From NCBI GenBank assembly GCA_028282685.1, contig JANQHK010000127.1:1-64000 (forward strand): 64,000 nt of DNA, written 5' to 3'. A program made the translations under genes and the position numbers. This document shows positions 9,187 to 16,827 of this stretch, one piece after another. How positions within the stretch are numbered: position 1 is the first letter of the stretch; each line of letters begins with the position of its first letter. This stretch comes from Phycisphaeraceae bacterium (GTDB lineage Bacteria; Planctomycetota; Phycisphaerae; Phycisphaerales; Zrk34). A model generated the notes under the pieces. The model ran no database searches, was not told the origin of the DNA, and saw nothing but the letters and a program-made list of their open reading frames with translations.

Positions 9187-10878
9187 TCATTGCGGTCGAA
9201 TCGACTGGATGCGTTCATCGCCGAGGTAGACTTCCAGGGGCTCATCCGCCGTTTCCCCGACCGGACGGCAGAAGATCAGTCGGCATTGCGTCTGACCGCG
9301 TTTGAGCAGCATGCGCCCGCGCGCCACGCTGTTTAAGCCCGACAGCACGACGACCGACCGATCCGCCATATCCGCCGAGCCGATCAGTTCCACCATCACG
9401 CGCCCGTGATCCAGCAACGCGCCTTCGACGAACAACTGCTGAATTCCGCCCTCGGCATCCACCAGCCGAACACGGTTGAGCTGCTCGGCGTGATTGCCGG
9501 TGGTCGGGAAGGGCTGCCAGGCAAACAGTCCCGGCGCGCTGCGATCGTCGGCGTCGAAAAGCACGATCTGCAAACCGAGTGTCTGTCCTGCACCGCCGGT
9601 TATGCCCAGTGTTTGCCAGGGCAGCAGCAGCTCCATCAGGTAACCGTTGCGCGCCAGGTGGCAATCGCCGCGCGCCGCGCCGGCGACGATGCGCCAATCC
9701 TTCTCACCTTCCCGCCGCACCGCCTGGCGCAGCGCGATCCGACCGGCGAGCATTGAGGGCGCAGCCGTCAGCGCATGCCGCTCGCCGTACCTGGAATCGC
9801 TTTCCGCCACGAGGCGCACCGCGTCGCGCCGTGTCAGGGGAACCCGCGCGTCGGCCGCGGTCCGTTCAACGAGCATCACATCGTCCAGCACCTCCGCGAT
9901 CATCACGATGCCGCGATCGTCCCAGCCCAGTTGCGCACGGCATTGGCAATCGCCGGGATTCACTGGCGCGCCGCGCGCGGGGACCAGTTTCCCAATCGCC
10001 AGGCCCCGGTCGGCCCAGTCGTCGTCCTTGCCGTCGAGTACGATGTTGTTCACGCGCGGCAGATCGATGCGATGATGGCCTCCCGCCCCGTGGATCGCCT
10101 GGAAATCCAGCACCGGTCCCAGAAAAGGTCGATCCCGCAACCGGCCGAACTCAAGTCCGCCCCCGCCTGCGGTGATGTAACGCACCCCGTCGCGCACCGG
10201 CAAGTCCGTGAACTGGCTCCAGCGACCGGCGATGACCGTCGCTCCGTGCGCCTTGGCCAGTTCCGGATGAATCTTCCGTTCCCATTCGTTCAGTCCGTCG
10301 TTTGAAACCTCCTCCCACAGCGGCTCGGCGATGAAAACGTACAGCCGTTCCCGTTGGCCCCGTTGCTCAACCTGGCGGGCCAGGAAACGGACCTGCTTTT
10401 CGGAGAAGCGTTGGCCGGGTGTGGAGCTTTGCGAACACAGCGCGACGAATCGGTTGTTCTTGTATGTCCAACTCCGCCACATCGGGCCGAATCGTTTCTC
10501 CCAGGCGCGCCGGGAGGTGTCGCGGATCACGGCGTCGACTCCGGGCACAAAAAACCGCGGCATGCGCAAGCTGCCGAATTCCCGCCTGGCCTGCTCCATG
10601 GCCTGTGTGGTTTGGTCGGTGTTGATCCAGGCGGGATCGCACACGCCGCCGAGCACCACCACGAAATCGCACATCGCGGCGTTGATTCGTCGCAGCATCG
10701 GCGCCAGGCGCTGGTCGGGATCGGCCAACATCCCCGCCGTCTCACCAAGCACCACCACGTGGAAATCCTTCGAGCCGTCCTCGACCAGCTCGACGGGCTT
10801 GGGTTTGGGCCGACACCCCCAGACCAGCAGTGCGGCCAACCCCACCGCCAGCATGCGATGCGTTCCCGGGCCGATCAT
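9187..10878 (-). CDS. Lipoprotein with eroded metallophosphoesterase fold and CBM9-like domain
   Basis: The 563-residue product starts with a lipoprotein signal (MLAVGLAALLVWGC, cysteine near residue 22). Residues 40-260 follow the calcineurin-like phosphoesterase plan: a VVVLGE strand, VVVLGGVCDP, FVPGVDA, then VFIAEPLW. However, the metal ligands expected in the D-x-H, GD, GNH(D/E) and H motifs are mostly replaced, so catalysis is doubtful. Residues 300-520 carry VNNIVLDGKDDDWADRG and a long beta-rich stretch typical of CBM9/DOMON-like carbohydrate-binding modules. The start at 10878 is a compromise (10854 is possible); neither has a strong ribosome-binding site. It is divergent from the sugar isomerase gene and sits among carbohydrate genes, suggesting a surface sugar-binding role. 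Confidence 0.65.
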   Translation of the reverse strand: MIGPGTHRMLAVGLAALLVWGCRPKPKPVELVEDGSKDFHVVVLGETAGMLADPDQRLAPMLRRINAAMCDFVVVLGGVCDPAWINTDQTTQAMEQARREFGSLRMPRFFVPGVDAVIRDTSRRAWEKRFGPMWRSWTYKNNRFVALCSQSSTPGQRFSEKQVRFLARQVEQRGQRERLYVFIAEPLWEEVSNDGLNEWERKIHPELAKAHGATVIAGRWSQFTDLPVRDGVRYITAGGGGLEFGRLRDRPFLGPVLDFQAIHGAGGHHRIDLPRVNNIVLDGKDDDWADRGLAIGKLVPARGAPVNPGDCQCRAQLGWDDRGIVMIAEVLDDVMLVERTAADARVPLTRRDAVRLVAESDSRYGERHALTAAPSMLAGRIALRQAVRREGEKDWRIVAGAARGDCHLARNGYLMELLLPWQTLGITGGAGQTLGLQIVLFDADDRSAPGLFAWQPFPTTGNHAEQLNRVRLVDAEGGIQQLFVEGALLDHGRVMVELIGSADMADRSVVVLSGLNSVARGRMLLKRGQTQCRLIFCRPVGETADEPLEVYLGDERIQSIRPQ

Positions 10879-10981
10879 GTCGGCCAGTATACCGGCAAGT
10901 GCCCGAATGGGGAGGGTTTGTGATTCGTCGCCGAATCGCTGATAATGATCGGGTTCAATTTCAAAGCGGGAGGCCACGAAC

Positions 10982-11830
10982 ATGTACTTTTCCGGTATCG
11001 CCGACGAGGCGGGCAAAGACCTGGACACCCAGATCCGCGCCCACAAGGAGTTGGGCTGGAGCCACATCGAGATGCGCACGGTCGACGGTGTGCAATTCAC
11101 CGATCTGCCCGACGACCGGTTCGAGCAGGCCGTTGCGAAGCTCGATGCCGCAGGCCTGAAGATTTCCTGCTACGCTTCGGCGATCGCCAACTGGGCGTCG
11201 AAGATCACCGATCCGCTGGAGCGCGATATCGAGACTCTCGAGCGGGCGATTCCTCGCATGAAGCGCACCGGCACGCCGTTCATCCGCGTGATGGGCTGGC
11301 CCAACGACGGCTTTTCCGATGAGCAGTGGCGCGATGAGGCCTTGCAGCGCATGCGCAAGCTCGTGGAGATCGCCGAACAGGGCGGCGTGCAGCTCGTTCT
11401 GGAAAATTGCGAAGGTTGGCCCTGCCAGTCGATCGAGAACACCCAGTGGTTTTTCGATCAGATATCCAGCCCCGCCTTCCGCGCCGTCTACGACACCGGC
11501 AATCCCGAGCAGCACGGCCACACCAACACCTGGCAATGGTACGAGGTCTCCAAGCCGTACATCAGCTACGTGCACATCAAGGTGTACACCGGCGGGGAAA
11601 ATGGCAAGTTCGTCTTTCCCGATGAGCCCAGCCCCTGCCACGTGCAGGAAACGCTGCGCGATCTGTTCCAGTGCGGGTACGATGGGGGCATCTCGATCGA
11701 GCCGCACCTCGAGTCGGTCATCCACGCCGGCCAGGGCATCTCCGACGCCGCCGCCGCCTACCAGAGCTACATCGAATACGGCCAGCGCCTGATGAAGCTC
11801 GTCGAACAGACGAAGATGTTCGGATGGTGA
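10982..11830 (+). CDS. Sugar phosphate isomerase/epimerase (AP endonuclease 2-type TIM barrel)
   Basis: The 282-residue protein has the xylose isomerase-like TIM-barrel plan. Metal-site candidates are E141 (LVLENCEGW), D171 (VYDTGNP), H198 (SYVHIKVY) and E240 (SIEPH), matching the E-D-H-E set used for Mn2+/Co2+ binding in this family. GGGAGG precedes the ATG at a good distance. The exact sugar substrate cannot be read from the sequence. The gene is divergent from the CBM9-like lipoprotein and fits the surrounding carbohydrate theme. Confidence 0.85.
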   Translation: MYFSGIADEAGKDLDTQIRAHKELGWSHIEMRTVDGVQFTDLPDDRFEQAVAKLDAAGLKISCYASAIANWASKITDPLERDIETLERAIPRMKRTGTPFIRVMGWPNDGFSDEQWRDEALQRMRKLVEIAEQGGVQLVLENCEGWPCQSIENTQWFFDQISSPAFRAVYDTGNPEQHGHTNTWQWYEVSKPYISYVHIKVYTGGENGKFVFPDEPSPCHVQETLRDLFQCGYDGGISIEPHLESVIHAGQGISDAAAAYQSYIEYGQRLMKLVEQTKMFGW

Positions 11831-11839
11831 GTTGGTTGA

Positions 11840-11900
11840 CTCGTTGATTCGTTAACTGGTTAATTGGTTTAAGCCGGGTGCGTAACGAGCGCAGCGCGTG
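11840..11900. repeat. Intergenic GTTAA/GGTT-type low-complexity repeat
   Basis: Just after the isomerase stop there is a run of related words (GACTCGTTGATTCGTTAACTG, then GTTAATTGGTT). A similar stretch (GTTAATCAGTTGATCC...CAGTTAATCC) occurs at 41868-41897 inside the rnf operon, so this is probably a dispersed repeat family. Confidence 0.5.
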
Positions 11901-11960
11901 AAGCCCCGGGCAGGTTCGTTAATGCGTAGGTGTGGCTTGAATGTAATCGGCATATCACGC

Positions 11961-11996
11961 ATCACTGGATACCCGCTTGCACGGGAATGACAGACG
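11961..11996. repeat. REP-like element, CCCGC-type hairpin followed by GGGAATGAC
   Basis: The stretch ATCACTGGATACCCGCTTGC continues ACGGGAATGACAGACGG. It resembles the abundant proteobacterial-type repeat GGAT-(C)CCCGC...GCGGGAATGAC. A short CCCG/CGGG hairpin is visible. It lies between convergent genes, the usual place for such elements, and may act as a terminator for either. Confidence 0.6.
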
Positions 11997-11998
11997 GA

Positions 11999-12871
11999 TC
12001 AATCCAACCGTATGCCTTTTTGCTGGAGGAAGTCTTTGAGGTCGCCCATCTGGGTGTCGAAGACTTCGTTGTCGTAATCGCTTTCCAGTTTTTCGATGTG
12101 TTCGAGCAGGTCGGGGTGTTCTTCCAGGGCTTCGGTCAACCGTTTTTCCCAATGTTCGCTGGACTGTTGCAGGTCATCCAGGTCCAGCGAGTTGAAGCCG
12201 AGGATGGAAGCGACGCGCCGAACCATCGACTCGATGGACAGCGGATTGGTTCCGTGCACGTAGGCCGGGACTTCGGCGACGAGCGCGGCCATCGCCAGGC
12301 CGTGATTGCGCGCGCGGGTCATCAGGTAGGTGACGAAGTGGGCCGGGCCTTCGTAGTTGGTCGGTCGCGCGCCGGCTTCGGTGAGCATCGGCAGTATGGC
12401 CGGGTCGTTGACCGAGCAGAACAGTCGGCATCGCCGCGAGTGCGGCACCGCCCCGCCGACGCTGCCGAGAAACAGAATGCGCTCGATCCCGGCGACCTCG
12501 GCGACTTCCAGGATCGCATCGGCGAATCGCTGCCACTCGAAGTTCGGCTCCTTGCCGAGGAAGAGCATCAATCCGTGGCGTGGCGCGGCGAAGAAACGGT
12601 TCGAGGGCGGCTCGAAACTTTTGATCAGGCCGTCTTCGATTTGCGCGCTGGGGCGGAACAGGGCGCTGATCTCCATCGAGCCGGGGAAGTTGTAGATGTA
12701 GAATCGGCGGGGATCGATCTGCGCGCAGGGACGGGCCTCGGTGGCGCCGATCAGCCAATCGATCGTGCCGGTGGAGACATCGCCGCCGTCCATCCAGCCG
12801 TCGAATCCGAGTAGCAGCGTACCGCCCTTGAGGTTGACGCGGCTGTGGAAGGTGACGGGATTCTCGATCAT
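11999..12871 (-). CDS. PAC2 family protein
   Basis: The product (290 residues from the ATG at 12871) matches the PAC2 (PF09754) family: LLLGFDGWMDGGDVSTGTID near the start, then RFYIYNF and GLMLFLGKEPNFEW, then ILFLGSVGGAVPHSR in the middle and a GLAMAALVAEVPAYV strand. The bacterial and archaeal members are related to proteasome assembly chaperones, but most have no assigned reaction. The C-terminal 60 residues form a charged coiled-coil-like helix (HWEKRLTEALEEHPDLLEHI). A TTG at 12895 would add eight residues; neither start has a clear ribosome-binding site. Confidence 0.8.
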   Translation of the reverse strand: MIENPVTFHSRVNLKGGTLLLGFDGWMDGGDVSTGTIDWLIGATEARPCAQIDPRRFYIYNFPGSMEISALFRPSAQIEDGLIKSFEPPSNRFFAAPRHGLMLFLGKEPNFEWQRFADAILEVAEVAGIERILFLGSVGGAVPHSRRCRLFCSVNDPAILPMLTEAGARPTNYEGPAHFVTYLMTRARNHGLAMAALVAEVPAYVHGTNPLSIESMVRRVASILGFNSLDLDDLQQSSEHWEKRLTEALEEHPDLLEHIEKLESDYDNEVFDTQMGDLKDFLQQKGIRLD

Positions 12872-12961
12872 GATGTACTCGAAAAAGATTCGCAACGCCG
12901 GCTGCTCGGCGGGTTTGGCTGTACCGGGACCTTAGTGAGCGTGCCGGTGGCTTGTCAAACG

Positions 12962-12989
12962 AAAACAGCCCGTCCTGCCGAACGGGCTG
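12962..12989 (-). terminator. Rho-independent terminator of the coiled-coil secreted protein gene
   Basis: An 8-bp stem (CAGCCCGT / ACGGGCTG on either strand) is followed on the minus strand by TTTT. It sits about 65 bases beyond the stop at 13053. Confidence 0.75.
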
Positions 12990-13052
12990 CGTTGATCATC
13001 CGTCGACGCTGCGTATGCCCCATAGCTCCCGCCGAGCGCCGAGTGTTTCGGA

Positions 13053-14291
13053 TCAATCGTTCACGGTGTGCGTTCTTGCCTTGCCCTGGCGTGCCCTCTG
13101 GGCTGATCTCGCCTTGCCCTGGCGCGCCTGATCGGCCTGGTTGGTGTTGGCTTTGCGCGCGGTTTGGGAGGCGTTGGTCTGGGCCTTGTTGGCCACGCCC
13201 TGGCGTGCCTGCTGAGCCCCGCGTCCGCCGCCTTCGGCCTGCTGTCGATCCTGCTCGACATCCTGGTTTTCTATTTTCTCCAGATTTTGCTGGGTTTCGG
13301 ATTCGATGGCCTGGCCTTCCTCTTTCTCCCGATGTTGCATTTTTTCCGTTTCGATGTTCTGCTGATCTAAATTTTCGCGAGCATGCCGATCGATCGTCTC
13401 GCTTTTCTGATGCTCGATCTTTTCGATCGCCTGGTGATCGAGCTTCTCGATGATGGCCCGCTGGTTGGAACCGCCGCGGGAAACACCGCCGCCGTGCGAG
13501 CCGCCGCCCCCCGCCACGACCACCGGTCGGCTGGCGCCTAGGTCTTCCTTGGCCTGGGCCACCTGTTTGCTGTCGGGGAAGTTTTTGACGAACTTGCCCA
13601 ATTCGCGACGACGTTCCAGTTCATCGTCGATGCTGCGGATTTCCTGGAACACCTCATTGGCGATGGTCTGGCGGCCATCCCGCGCATCGGCGATCAGACT
13701 GCTCGGTCGCCACTGGATGATGAATATTTTCAGTTTGTTGGCGCGCTCGGTGCGGTCGGCCACCCCCATCGCGGCGTCGAACTGCGGCTTGGCCTGCGCA
13801 TCGTAGCCGGCCAGTGCTTCCTTGCAGGCGGGGGCGGGGATGCCGATCCACTTGACCAGGAACGTGCGCACCGGATAGCGCGGGTACGGATCGGGCTTGG
13901 TCATGATCTGATTGAATTCGGCGCGGGCATACGGCTCCACCGCCTTGACCACTTCGGCCGTGCAGTCGGACGGCTGCCAGTCGCGGATGAAGGCGATCAT
14001 CTTCGTGGGATCGGAACTGGCGGCGACCTTCGCGGCCTCGGTGCGCCCCTGGGCCTGGGCCTGCTCGAGAACCTTCGCGGCCTTCTCGGCTGATTCCGAG
14101 CCGGCCTCGGCCAACGCGCTGACTTGGCGGGCCTGCTGGTATGCCACAGCCCACTGCGCGCGCGCGACGGCCTGGTCCATCGCCCGTTCCGTGGCAAGCA
14201 GTGTGGAGTTCTTTTCAGCGAAGCCCGACTGGGCGATCGCAAGAATCGCAACCACCATGCAGACCGGAACGATTGTCAGTTGTGATTTCAT
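13053..14291 (-). CDS. Secreted protein with Gln/Glu coiled-coil and basic low-complexity tail
   Basis: The 412-residue product begins with a Sec signal peptide ending AQSGFA (about residue 25); the ATG at 14291 has GGGG upstream and is preferred to an earlier in-frame start without a signal sequence. Residues 30-260 are helical, with aromatic turns such as IAFIRDWQPS and IFIIQWRPSS that look like two related copies. A Gly/His linker (GGGGSHGGGVSRGG) follows. The last 130 residues are a heptad-like Glu/Gln/Ile/His coiled coil (EKIEHQ, ENLDQQ) and then a basic tail with several RQGKAR-like repeats. No known domain is recognised. A structural or nucleic-acid/polyanion-binding role of the tail is a guess. 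Confidence 0.7.
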   Translation of the reverse strand: MKSQLTIVPVCMVVAILAIAQSGFAEKNSTLLATERAMDQAVARAQWAVAYQQARQVSALAEAGSESAEKAAKVLEQAQAQGRTEAAKVAASSDPTKMIAFIRDWQPSDCTAEVVKAVEPYARAEFNQIMTKPDPYPRYPVRTFLVKWIGIPAPACKEALAGYDAQAKPQFDAAMGVADRTERANKLKIFIIQWRPSSLIADARDGRQTIANEVFQEIRSIDDELERRRELGKFVKNFPDSKQVAQAKEDLGASRPVVVAGGGGSHGGGVSRGGSNQRAIIEKLDHQAIEKIEHQKSETIDRHARENLDQQNIETEKMQHREKEEGQAIESETQQNLEKIENQDVEQDRQQAEGGGRGAQQARQGVANKAQTNASQTARKANTNQADQARQGKARSAQRARQGKARTHTVND

Positions 14292-14359
14292 AGCAGCCCC
14301 ATTGCACGTTGGTAATCCGACATTGCTGAGAATACGAATCCGCGTCTCCAAGCCCATGT

Positions 14360-14365
14360 ATTATA
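14360..14365 (-). promoter_or_regulatory. -10 element (TATAAT) for the secreted coiled-coil gene
   Basis: A perfect TATAAT on the minus strand sits about 70 bases upstream of the ATG at 14291. The -35 is weak (TTAGTT-like), and the surrounding stretch is unusually AT-rich for this genome. Confidence 0.55.
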
Positions 14366-14477
14366 TAAGCTGGGATCGTCCAGAACTAATATTAATAACG
14401 TATGATGTCGCGTTCCGTTTCAGCGGAGGAAAAAATATCTCGGGCGAGCGGTGATTCCCTGTGGCGGCTGAAGGCGA

Positions 14478-14506
14478 TTGGCGACAGGTGTTTTTTTCGC
14501 TAACAT
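14478..14506 (+). promoter_or_regulatory. Sigma70-like promoter for the kinase-like gene
   Basis: TTGGCG and TAACAT are separated by exactly 17 bases. Transcription would begin near 14513, almost at the TTG start codon at 14516, so the mRNA may be nearly leaderless, or translation may begin at the ATG at 14558. Confidence 0.5.
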
Positions 14507-14515
14507 GAGTGTTCA

Positions 14516-15817
14516 TTGGCTGTTACAGAAACCAACCCGTTCCTGGATCCTCCCCGGATGCCCGCCATCAGTCCGGCGGGGCGTCGGTTGTTTGGCCGCC
14601 TGACCGATAAGGTCTTCGCCTTCGATCCGGAATATCTCTACCAGCGTGATCTGCAGGCCCACCTGGCTCCCGGGGCGGAGGCGAACATGCTGATGCTCTG
14701 CGGCGAGCAGGAGCACGATCCGGGGAAGGTGTTCGATCGGCTGCGCTGGGGGGGCGTGGCGGTCTATGCGGGCTACCAGGAAGCGCCCGTGCGCCGTTTT
14801 GCCGAGGCGCTGGCGCAGTGCGGCTTCGTCATCGAACGGTTGGCGCGTCGGATCACCGTGCCGCGGGTCGGCCTGTCTCTGCCGGGCATCGGCCGCACCG
14901 GCTATTACCTGGTGGCGCGCAAGGTGCGCATCGTCAAGCCCGGCGAGTTCAGTGATCGTTTCACCTACGATGTCTATCTGCGCCGTGCACCGGAACACGA
15001 GCAGCGTTACGTGGTCGTCAAGAAGGTGCCCGATCTGGCCGACCTGATGCACCGTCTGCGCGATCGACTGAACACGGACGACGAAGCCGAGATCCACCAG
15101 CAGGCGCGCAAGATGATCGATCACGTGTTTCCCGTCTTCCTGACGCGCGAGGCGGCGTTTCTCAAGTTACTCAGCAAGTATCTGCCGGTTCGGATGCAGA
15201 AGCGGGTGCCTCGGCTGATCGGTCTGGAGCGCGACGATCGCGGCTTCGCCACGCGAATCGAGATGAGCTGGCTGCGTCGTTCCACGCGCCCGCTCAGACA
15301 AATTGATTTTGCCATCCAGGCCGCGGAACTGCTCGACCGCATCCACGCATACGCGCGCATCATTCATCTCGATCTTCGCCTGGACAACATGGTCATCACG
15401 CCGCAGGGCGTGGGATTCGTCGATTTCGGCTCGGCGGCGCGCATCGGCGAAGACATGATGCAGAACCCGATGCTCAGCGAATTGTTCGGCCAGATTCTCA
15501 GAACCAGCCAGATCCAGGTGATGCTCGGCAAGCTGCAGTCGCTGGGGTTGGTCACCAACGAAACGTTGACGCGCTCACACCGGAAGATCGATCCGGCGGC
15601 GGACCTGTTCTACCTGGCGCTGCAGATGGCCAAGCCGCACAGCCAGCCGTGGATTCGCGAGCAGGTGCGATACGATGCCGACAGCCAGGAAGCCAAGCGC
15701 ATCGCCCGGCTGACCACGCAGGTGCTGCGCCCGGAAAGCCCGGCCAATCCCCGCTTCACCACCGCATGCCAATTGCTCGAAGAACTGCACCGGATCAAGA
15801 ACAAGTTGGAGGGGTGA
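14516..15817 (+). CDS. Protein kinase-like (lipopolysaccharide kinase-type) protein
   Basis: The 433-residue product carries a kinase-like C-terminal half. Its catalytic loop reads HLDLRLDNMVI (Asp at HLD, Asn at DNM) and the metal-binding motif VDFGSA replaces DFG-x. This resembles the small-molecule/lipopolysaccharide kinase group (WaaP/RIO-like) more than Hanks Ser/Thr kinases, although no clear glycine-rich loop is visible. The N-terminal 150 residues (MLMLCGEQEHDPGKVFDRLRWGG) look like a separate alpha/beta domain, perhaps methyltransferase-derived. The TTG start at 14516 is uncertain. The gene stands alone with its own promoter. Confidence 0.7.
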   Translation: MAVTETNPFLDPPRMPAISPAGRRLFGRLTDKVFAFDPEYLYQRDLQAHLAPGAEANMLMLCGEQEHDPGKVFDRLRWGGVAVYAGYQEAPVRRFAEALAQCGFVIERLARRITVPRVGLSLPGIGRTGYYLVARKVRIVKPGEFSDRFTYDVYLRRAPEHEQRYVVVKKVPDLADLMHRLRDRLNTDDEAEIHQQARKMIDHVFPVFLTREAAFLKLLSKYLPVRMQKRVPRLIGLERDDRGFATRIEMSWLRRSTRPLRQIDFAIQAAELLDRIHAYARIIHLDLRLDNMVITPQGVGFVDFGSAARIGEDMMQNPMLSELFGQILRTSQIQVMLGKLQSLGLVTNETLTRSHRKIDPAADLFYLALQMAKPHSQPWIREQVRYDADSQEAKRIARLTTQVLRPESPANPRFTTACQLLEELHRIKNKLEG

Positions 15818-15985
15818 GTCGGCTGCACGCCACCCCGTTCATCTCACGGGTGCACGATCAGCATAATCAGGTATGCGCTGGCTCATTCACAGATCAGCAT
15901 GGCGCAGAAGAGGTATCGCAGCTCCCCGTGATCGGCAGCGGTGAAGCATGGGTTGTCCCCACACGGGTTGGGCATGTTTTCAGCG

Positions 15986-16753
15986 CTACTTCTGCATGAA
16001 CACGCTGTACTTGCAATCGCAGGGATCGAGCGTCACCGACAGCGCGGCCGGCTCTTCCTCCGTGCCCGGCGTGATGGTCATTGCACTGACCGGACCGGTC
16101 ACGACCATTTTGGCGCCGTTCGGTATCTTGGCTACTTTGTCTGTTTGATCGGCTTTGAAGACGGCGGCCAGTTGCAGGCGGGCGAATCGGGTCGGCCCCC
16201 AGCGGAAGGCGTGCGACTCGGTGATGCTCAGCTTGGCGCGCTTGCCTTCCTGGGAAACCCCGTTGCATTTCAGCGTGTATTGAACGACCTTGCCTTTCAG
16301 ATCGTTGGCGATGTGCTTGTTGATCCATTCCATCGCGCGGCCGGCGGTCAGGTCGTTCCAGTCGCTGCCCGGAGGCGGCTGCAGTTCCCGGGGAAGAGCG
16401 GACAGCAGGGTGTCTTCGACCATGAGCGTGGTGCTGGTCAGGTAGGCCATCTTCTGCTCGAGTTCACTGACCTTGGCGTTCTGCTTTTCGAGCAGGACTT
16501 TGGTGTCGGCCACCTTCTTGCGCTTGATGGGAATCTCGCGGAGATAGCCCTTGCTTCTCACGTAGGCGTACTGGGCTTCGGCTTTCTTCAACATGCCTTC
16601 GTAGCGTTTCTGGTAGGCCTTGGCCGAGCGAAGCTGCGTGTTGATCTTGTGGATTTCTTTGGTGCGGTCGACCGGTTTGACCGGCTCGGCAACCGCCTGC
16701 CCGAGCAGAATGCAAAGGACCATGCCGATCAGGGTGATGTGGCGTCCGTTCAT
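15986..16753 (-). CDS. Secreted coiled-coil protein, unknown function
   Basis: The 255-residue product has a signal peptide (ITLIGMVLCILLGQAVA) and a basic coiled coil of about 90 residues (KKAEAQYAYVRSKGY, KKVADTKVLLEKQNAKVSEL). A beta-rich C-terminal half follows, with a CDCKYSVF ending. No family is recognised. It lies downstream of the M48 peptidase gene on the same strand with 74 bases between, so co-transcription is possible but not required. Confidence 0.65.
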   Translation of the reverse strand: MNGRHITLIGMVLCILLGQAVAEPVKPVDRTKEIHKINTQLRSAKAYQKRYEGMLKKAEAQYAYVRSKGYLREIPIKRKKVADTKVLLEKQNAKVSELEQKMAYLTSTTLMVEDTLLSALPRELQPPPGSDWNDLTAGRAMEWINKHIANDLKGKVVQYTLKCNGVSQEGKRAKLSITESHAFRWGPTRFARLQLAAVFKADQTDKVAKIPNGAKMVVTGPVSAMTITPGTEEEPAALSVTLDPCDCKYSVFMQK

Positions 16754-16827
16754 GATGTTTCCCCAACTGAAGTCATCGGTGAGTTTTCAGTATAGCACCA
16801 TGGGATTGAAAAACCACGAGAAGAAAG

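Noticed and set aside
15818-15985. Possible remnant of a coding end in the gap before the secreted coiled-coil gene
   Set aside because: A minus-strand reading (GDNPCFTAADHGELRYLFC) looks protein-like, but it is short, has no start and matches nothing that I recognise.
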